Positions 1-3,659 of a stretch of 5,687 bases of DNA are shown piece after piece (the first letter of the stretch is position 1; each line of letters starts with the position of its first letter). Below the pieces are notes generated by a model. It saw only the letters and a list, made by a program, of their open reading frames with translations. It was not told the DNA's origin and made no database searches. The DNA is from Candidatus Methanophagales archaeon. GTDB taxonomy: Archaea > Halobacteriota > Syntropharchaeia > Alkanophagales > Methanospirareceae. The position numbers and the translations under genes were made by a program. The stretch is from positions 1 through 5,687 of the forward strand of contig JAGGZZ010000134.1 in assembly GCA_021161765.1 (NCBI GenBank). Direction: 5' to 3'.

Positions 1-85
1 CTACGGGAAGCATTACTTTCGGCCTCTCATAGGTAAGGGGACGCATCCGTTTCCCTTCGCCTGCCGCTAAAATTACCGCTTTCAT
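1..85 (-). CDS. Sugar-nucleotide transferase (NTP_transferase family), N-terminal fragment
   Basis: This is the start of a nucleoside-triphosphate:sugar-1-phosphate nucleotidyltransferase. Such enzymes activate a sugar phosphate with NTP to give NDP-sugar and pyrophosphate, in the cytoplasm, for glycan or cell-surface synthesis. Only 28 residues lie in the window. They begin MKAVILAAGEGKRMRPLT, the hallmark nucleotide-binding loop (consensus LAAGxGxRxxPLT), followed by a YERPKVMLPV segment that matches the usual T-x-x-x-PK-x-x-x-P motif with the substrate-contacting Lys. An in-frame ATG two codons upstream (position 91) would give MKMKAVIL. I prefer the ATG at 85 because it matches the family N-terminus and sits 9 nt from the GGAGG core, whereas the ATG at 91 is only 3 nt away. 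The gene starts about 50 nt after the radical SAM gene on the same strand. The sugar and nucleotide specificity (glucose, mannose or GlcNAc type) cannot be read from this fragment. Confidence 0.9.
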   Translation of the reverse strand, partial: MKAVILAAGEGKRMRPLTYERPKVMLPV

Positions 86-94
86 TTTCATATT

Positions 95-102
95 CCTCCT
101 TC
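95..102 (-). promoter_or_regulatory. Shine-Dalgarno site of the nucleotidyltransferase
   Basis: On the minus strand this reads GAAGGAGG, a strong match to the 16S rRNA 3' end. It lies 3 nt from the ATG at 91 and 9 nt from the ATG at 85, which favours the second start. A strong ribosome site inside a short same-strand gap suggests translation from a message that begins upstream, possibly one shared with the radical SAM gene. Confidence 0.75.
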
Positions 103-138
103 GTTATCTTCACTAATAAACTTAACTGCATCCGATTT

Positions 139-1188
139 TTATAGCCCAAGCAATTGCTTATTACCTATATTCACATTTTTTAGATGCCTTTTCGCCGCAT
201 CATAGCATCTCTGCACCTGTTCTCTCGGCGTTATTGGCATATCTCGCATATAGAAATCAGGATGGAATACAAGAAGTGAATAAGGGATTTCCAGATTAAT
301 ATTTGCGATAAAACGCGCAATATTTTCCACCTCGAGCTCATCTACATAGAAAGGCACGAGCAAAGTAGTAGCAGTGAGAACAGGCGGAGCCGAATTTTTA
401 AAGAACTCTTCTGCTATCAGCTCGAAATTTTCGTAAGCCCTCTTATTTGGAACACCGCTAAGCGCTATACTTAAGTTGGGATTAAAGGCTTTGAGGTCGA
501 ATTTTACAATTCCACCGCTTCTACGCGAAATCTCTGCCGCGTGCTTCACCAAGTTCCTGTTGCCACACCCGTTCCATTCCCAGCATATCCGCACTCTTTT
601 ATCCTCTAAAATCCGCTCTGAAGCACGTATTGCAAAAGGAAGTTGTGGCTCGGGGCTTCCACCAAAGAAGCACACGCAATATGCGTTTTCTTTCTGCAGC
701 ACCAGAGAAACAAAATTTTTTACGCTTACCGCCTTAGCAACTCCCAAGTCCTTATGCGATGCATTCTGACAGAAGATGCAATCGAAATTGCAGCCGTAGA
801 AGAATACTGCGATGTTCACTTTTCCGAACTGCGAAGAGCCGGGACAGAACCAGGCGGCGCAGCAGTTGGTCGGCAGTGGGTCAATATATGCATGCATTAA
901 TGCATGGTCATGTGGCGCTAAAGACCTTAATTTTCCTTTTATATTCTCTTTCAGCCCACAATAGCTTCTTTCGCGGGCTTTCATCACGCACTCATTCGAG
1001 CAAAGCTCGCATTTTATCCCGCCTTCGCTCTTCGGCGGGTCTGCTGGAAGTCCATATTCAGCTCTTATCCGCCTATGTGCCTCTTTTGCGTAAAGAATTG
1101 CATTTTCTCTGCCACTACGTATGCAATCAACACAAACTCGCAGCGACTCTGAGGCTTTTCGATTTCCGCATATCATGCATTTTTCCAT
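139..1188 (-). CDS. PflA-like radical SAM protein with N-terminal zinc ribbon and extra Cys motifs
   Basis: This is a complete 349-residue radical SAM protein of the PflA/AmrS-like group (COG1180/COG1313 type). The radical SAM signature is C133-x3-C137-x2-C140 in the context FYGCNFDCIFCQN, which would hold the 4Fe-4S cluster that cleaves S-adenosylmethionine. FFGGSPEPQ (about 174-182) fits the GGE-type SAM-contact motif, and WEWNG (203-207) and KFDLKAF (229-235) fit later barrel strands. Before the barrel come C4-x2-C7 with C19-x2-C22 (zinc-ribbon-like), then C60-x2-C63-x3-C67 with C77, then a DPLPTNCC motif with C109, C110 and C115. The middle set resembles the Cys motif that precedes the barrel in AmrS/PflX-like proteins. 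The ATG at 1188 is used because the zinc ribbon starts at once; there is no ribosome site, so the message may be leaderless. The gene lies about 50 nt before a sugar nucleotidyltransferase. The name 'pyruvate formate-lyase activating enzyme' should not be transferred: no glycyl-radical partner is seen and the true substrate is unknown. Confidence 0.9.
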   Translation of the reverse strand: MEKCMICGNRKASESLRVCVDCIRSGRENAILYAKEAHRRIRAEYGLPADPPKSEGGIKCELCSNECVMKARERSYCGLKENIKGKLRSLAPHDHALMHAYIDPLPTNCCAAWFCPGSSQFGKVNIAVFFYGCNFDCIFCQNASHKDLGVAKAVSVKNFVSLVLQKENAYCVCFFGGSPEPQLPFAIRASERILEDKRVRICWEWNGCGNRNLVKHAAEISRRSGGIVKFDLKAFNPNLSIALSGVPNKRAYENFELIAEEFFKNSAPPVLTATTLLVPFYVDELEVENIARFIANINLEIPYSLLVFHPDFYMRDMPITPREQVQRCYDAAKRHLKNVNIGNKQLLGL

Positions 1189-1213
1189 TAATTGTTTATA
1201 TTTGTTTTTGCGG

Positions 1214-1222
1214 GATAAAATT
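1214..1222 (-). promoter_or_regulatory. Possible TATA-like box of the radical SAM gene
   Basis: On the minus strand this reads AATTTTATC, centred about 30 bp upstream of the ATG at 1188. That distance fits an archaeal TATA box driving a leaderless or nearly leaderless transcript, which agrees with the lack of a Shine-Dalgarno site. The whole gap is AT-rich, with a second TATAAA-like run at about 1195-1200 that is too close to the start. The assignment is therefore weak. Confidence 0.3.
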
Positions 1223-1237
1223 CTTATTTTCGACTAT

Positions 1238-1702
1238 GTATATGCATATGATGTTTCTTTAGAGATGATACGAAAAGCATCAATATTGAATGAAAATTTG
1301 GATAATGTCAAATTCCTTGACAATGATGGTAGAAGTTTTCATGAAATAGAGTCAAACTCGATTGATTACGTATTTTCTGGATGGGTTTTTCAACACATTC
1401 CCTCAAAAAAAGTAGTTGAAGAAAATTTAAATGAGATATCCCAACTTCTTAAACTGGATGGAAATTTCCAAATACAGATTGGTTTGGCAGATAATTTCAA
1501 AAGCTTTCTAGTAGGATTTTTGTCAGGATCGCAAAGAGAATTTTTAGCCAAATTACTGCGTGGTGATAAGACAACAAGTAAAAAAACTTTTATTGGGGTT
1601 ACATACACAAAATCAGCCTTCATAAAAACCTTGCTCAAATACGATCTGGATGCCATTCCAAAAACTTACAAATATTATAACCTGACTTTCAGAGTTGTAT
1701 AG
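1238..1702 (+). pseudogene. Class I SAM-dependent methyltransferase remnant, N-terminus missing
   Basis: The frame encodes about 155 residues that look like the rear part of a Rossmann-fold (class I) methyltransferase. VYAYDVSLEMIRKA fits the end of strand 2, where the acidic residue normally binds the SAM ribose. NVKFLDNDGRSF fits motif II, IDYVFSGWVFQHIP fits motif III with its usual 'F..HI', and the helix and strand after it end in KLDGNFQIQIG. The glycine-rich motif I (DxGxGxG), which should lie about 20 residues before VYAYD, is absent in all frames, because the upstream DNA is the start of the radical SAM gene. The open frame extends back to an ATG at 1121, but that part overlaps the radical SAM gene and is not methyltransferase-like. 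The first internal ATG (1265) would give a protein without a SAM site. The stop codon at 1700-1702 lies inside the inverted repeat of the adjoining insertion sequence, so the natural C-terminus may be lost too. The remnant is clearly more AT-rich than the radical SAM gene. Its original substrate is unknown. Confidence 0.75.
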
Positions 1703-1707
1703 GCTAC
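1692..1707 (+). repeat. Left terminal inverted repeat of the insertion sequence
   Basis: The sequence is GAGTTGTATAGGCTAC. It matches the reverse complement of 3411-3426 at 15 of 16 positions, and its TATAGGCTAC core (1698-1707) is perfect. It contains the TAG that ends the methyltransferase remnant (1700-1702, plus) and the TAG that ends the transposase (1704-1706, minus). Confidence 0.85.
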
Positions 1708-3314
1708 AACCCGAAAAGCCTATCCGCAAACCCCAACTTTTCGATAATCTCCTTTTGCTCTTTAGTGAGAACAGAAATTTTATCACGCCTTTCTCCCCCA
1801 AAATCAAGCGTAGTTTTTCGTATTCTACCCAGTTCATCCAGACTATCCTCCACACCTTCCCAACCCGTAACGCCTAAATGATGCTTGTACAGCGCCAAAG
1901 CCAGATATGCCAGATAGCAGATAAAAATATAAATTTCGTCAATGTTTCCTTCCTCAAAATGCCTTACCGGCTGCATATCTAACCAGTTTTTGAAGCAATC
2001 GAATATCTTTTCAATGACGTCCTTACCAAAATACGTAGAAATAATCTCCGCCGCACCTTTCTCAAAATTCGTTGTGAAAATCAAGCATTTTCCATCTCGA
2101 AGCCTTGCTGCTTTTCGATTTTCGTCGTGAGGCGTTACAGTTATTTTTTTCCCATCGTTGTTTATCCTAAAATAATCAGAAACTCCGCGGATTGCCGCTT
2201 TTATCTCCTTCTCCAAGCCTTTTAGAATTTCGTTACCTGTCTGCGAAGACAATATCTCCGCGACTTTTTTCTCCGCGACACCAATCTTTTTCAATCGTGC
2301 CGTGCGTTCTACCTCAAGATCGCTGTGATTGAAGCAAATAATTGCCCTGCCGGGAATGCCAAACAGCGATGTAGCCTTATCTTCGTAATAGATTAGACCT
2401 GAGGGGCGCATTAACTCATTTTCTTCGGATACGTCGCACATTACAAGCTCTTTAGCCTCATTGGACGTTAAAGGGATACCGCCAATTATTTTCAGATTGT
2501 CTCCATCCAGCATTAACAAATTATTCCTTGAAGCCATCCCGCGATCCAGGATTATCGCATCAATGCTGAGGCCTACTCGTTTAACATCTGCAATAAGTTG
2601 TTCTACCGTCCTCACATCCGTTATATTTCCCTCATACGTCCTGAAAAGAACGGGCAAACCTTTGTCCTTTGTTGCGACCAATCCGATGTTTATTTGAGGT
2701 AAGCTGTTATCATCCCGATTGTATCCGAGCCGTGCTTTAGACAATTTTGTCGAGTAAAAATAAGTGGAAGTGATGTCATAGATCAATGTACTCGTTTCCG
2801 TTTCAAGCTGCTTTATTTTGTTGAACAGCGCAATACAGACGTCTACGATACCCTCGGGGCCTATTTTACTGCCGGTCTTCATCACAGCACCGAGATTGCT
2901 GGAGTTTAGTTTCTCTTGGGTGATGCCGGTGAGTTCTTCCAGTGCCGTGTCCCGATACCACCGGGAAAACTTGTTGAGCGTTTCTCGGTCAATTATATGG
3001 TTAATTGCAAGTGATGCAAACACTTCGCCCGCAGGCAGTCCTCTTCGCGGAAGCAACCCGTTTAATAGCTCGATAAGCCCGTATTGCTTGAATAAATCGT
3101 AAAGAACTGTTATGTCACCATATCTCACCGATTTCGTGATCTCAAACTCTTTCAAGCGTTTTTTCGGAGGGATTATCTGTTTTTCCCCATTTATTGTCAC
3201 TTCTACGCCTAAATAGCGGGTGTTACGGTGTTTTACTTTCCCTGTACTATCCCGGTAGTTCTCCCGCTCATACACATATACACGCGACCCGCGCCTTATT
3301 CTTGTTTTTGCCAT
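1704..3314 (-). CDS. IS1634-type DDE transposase
   Basis: This transposase cuts and rejoins the ends of the surrounding element. From the ATG at 3314 it has 536 residues; an ATG at 3323 would add MDY. I prefer 3314 because it lies about 27 bp from the centre of a TATA box, as expected for a leaderless archaeal message. Numbering from the longer start: the N-terminus (about 8-40) is basic and Tyr-rich (RIRRGSRVYVYERENYR), a common opening in this family. The first catalytic Asp is D183 in LIYDITSTYFYST and the second is D260 in AIILDRGMASRNN. The Glu is proposed as E438 in Y431-FGKDVIEKIFDCFK445, which follows the IS4-superfamily YREK spacing with Lys replacing Arg. RPVRH-like and hydrophobic segments (QPVRHF, then YIFICYLAYLALAL at about 465-478) follow, as is usual after the Glu. 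The length is normal for the family and no frameshift or stop interrupts it. The stop codon lies within the left inverted repeat. Confidence 0.92.
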   Translation of the reverse strand: MAKTRIRRGSRVYVYERENYRDSTGKVKHRNTRYLGVEVTINGEKQIIPPKKRLKEFEITKSVRYGDITVLYDLFKQYGLIELLNGLLPRRGLPAGEVFASLAINHIIDRETLNKFSRWYRDTALEELTGITQEKLNSSNLGAVMKTGSKIGPEGIVDVCIALFNKIKQLETETSTLIYDITSTYFYSTKLSKARLGYNRDDNSLPQINIGLVATKDKGLPVLFRTYEGNITDVRTVEQLIADVKRVGLSIDAIILDRGMASRNNLLMLDGDNLKIIGGIPLTSNEAKELVMCDVSEENELMRPSGLIYYEDKATSLFGIPGRAIICFNHSDLEVERTARLKKIGVAEKKVAEILSSQTGNEILKGLEKEIKAAIRGVSDYFRINNDGKKITVTPHDENRKAARLRDGKCLIFTTNFEKGAAEIISTYFGKDVIEKIFDCFKNWLDMQPVRHFEEGNIDEIYIFICYLAYLALALYKHHLGVTGWEGVEDSLDELGRIRKTTLDFGGERRDKISVLTKEQKEIIEKLGFADRLFGL

Positions 3315-3328
3315 GTAGTCCATATATG

Positions 3329-3336
3329 GGCTACAA
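3329..3336 (+). promoter_or_regulatory. Copy of inverted-repeat sequence between the transposase TATA box and start codon
   Basis: GGCTACAA here repeats 1702-1709 exactly, in the same orientation as the left inverted repeat. It sits between the TATA box and the start codon. If the transposase recognises this part of its terminal repeat, it could bind here and repress its own promoter. An 8-bp match alone could be chance, so this is a suggestion. Confidence 0.3.
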
Positions 3337-3337
3337 G

Positions 3338-3345
3338 TATATAAA
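3338..3345 (-). promoter_or_regulatory. TATA box of the transposase gene
   Basis: The minus strand reads TTTATATA, a good archaeal TATA box, within AAGCTTTATATACTTG. Its centre is about 27 bp upstream of the ATG at 3314 and 18 bp upstream of the ATG at 3323. The former agrees with transcription starting at or near the start codon. Confidence 0.6.
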
Positions 3346-3410
3346 GCTTTTAGCTGGTTATGAATGAGTAATGCCCCTTAGATTGCGATATGACGTAAAT
3401 TCATATTATC

Positions 3411-3426
3411 GTAGCCTATAAAACTC
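3411..3426 (-). repeat. Right terminal inverted repeat of the insertion sequence
   Basis: The reverse complement is GAGTTTTATAGGCTAC, which differs from the left end at one base. The plus strand contains CTATAAAA (3415-3422), a TATA-like motif pointing out of the element toward 3430 and beyond. Confidence 0.85.
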
Positions 3427-3429
3427 GTA

Positions 3430-3552
3430 ATGTTAGGTGGTAAAGAGGTTGAAGAATGGAGTTGGAAACGGGTGAAGATGGAAAAATGGATAGTTCATGT
3501 GGATACAGAAGGGATTATCACAAAAGAAAAAATATCACAATCCCCAGCATAA
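3430..3552 (+). CDS. Doubtful small ORF, 40 codons, unrecognised
   Basis: An ATG right after the insertion sequence opens a 40-residue frame that begins MLGGKEVEEWSWKRVK and continues with MEKWIVHVDTEGIITKEK, ending at TAA 3550-3552. A second ATG at 3478 would give a 24-residue peptide. The composition is protein-like (alternating charged and hydrophobic residues, three Trp), and it differs from the longer frame at 3456, which runs antisense into the surface protein gene. I do not recognise it. It may be a fragment of a gene cut by the insertion sequence or by the event that removed the target duplication, or it may be chance. No convincing ribosome site is seen; the only upstream TATA-like motif lies in the inverted repeat, too close to the first ATG. 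Confidence 0.25.
   Translation: MLGGKEVEEWSWKRVKMEKWIVHVDTEGIITKEKISQSPA
3522..3532 (-). terminator. Possible oligo-T terminator downstream of the surface protein gene
   Basis: The minus strand reads TTTTTTCTTTT, about 130 nt past the stop codon of the surface protein gene. Archaeal RNA polymerase terminates at such T runs without needing a hairpin. No longer T run lies between here and the gene end. The assignment rests on this tract alone. Confidence 0.3.
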
Positions 3553-3613
3553 TAATTTCGCTGGATAAGGGTAAATATCATTCGAGATGCTATTGCACAC
3601 TACTTCTAACAGG

Positions 3614-3658
3614 CTCAAGCACCTCGTTTAAATACCCTTTCTATCTGAGCATCTTGAG
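3614..3658 (-). terminator. Weak inverted repeat just after the surface protein gene
   Basis: CTCAAGCACCTC (3614-3625) pairs with GAGCATCTTGAG (3647-3658): six base pairs, a 3x3 internal mismatch, then three base pairs around a 21-nt AT-rich loop. It begins 2 nt beyond the stop codon. It could stabilise the 3' end of the message or aid termination, but it has no adjoining T run and the stem is short. Confidence 0.25.
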
Positions 3659-3659
3659 T

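Larger units (their letters stand above)
1692..3426 (-). mobile_element. IS4-superfamily insertion sequence, probably IS1634-type
   Basis: This element of about 1.73 kb is bounded by near-perfect inverted repeats at 1692-1707 and 3411-3426, with one complete transposase gene filling nearly all of it on the minus strand. The transposase frame is unbroken and the proposed catalytic residues are present, so the copy could be active. Size, single long ORF and transposase motifs fit the IS1634 family. If only the perfect 10-bp core of the repeats is counted, the ends are 1698 and 3420. No direct repeat of the target is visible next to either pair of ends. This suggests either a long or degenerate duplication, or that the flanks were rearranged after insertion. 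Confidence 0.88.

Noticed and set aside
893..904. Palindrome TGCATTAATGCA and nearby ATGCAT repeats
   Set aside because: They lie inside the radical SAM coding region and encode conserved-looking residues (HALMHAYIDP); no sign of a regulatory role.
1121..1237. Upstream part of the methyltransferase frame, including its ATG at 1121
   Set aside because: It overlaps the start of the radical SAM gene on the other strand and has no methyltransferase-like sequence, so it is open by chance.
1240..1249. Palindrome ATATGCATAT near the methyltransferase breakpoint
   Set aside because: It is short, in AT-rich DNA and within the remnant frame; I cannot separate it from chance.
476..1262. Plus-strand open frames across the radical SAM gene
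   Set aside because: They are antisense shadows; the minus-strand frame has clear radical SAM motifs and full length.
1942..3102. Plus-strand open frames across the transposase gene
   Set aside because: They are antisense to a complete, motif-bearing transposase and show no family features.
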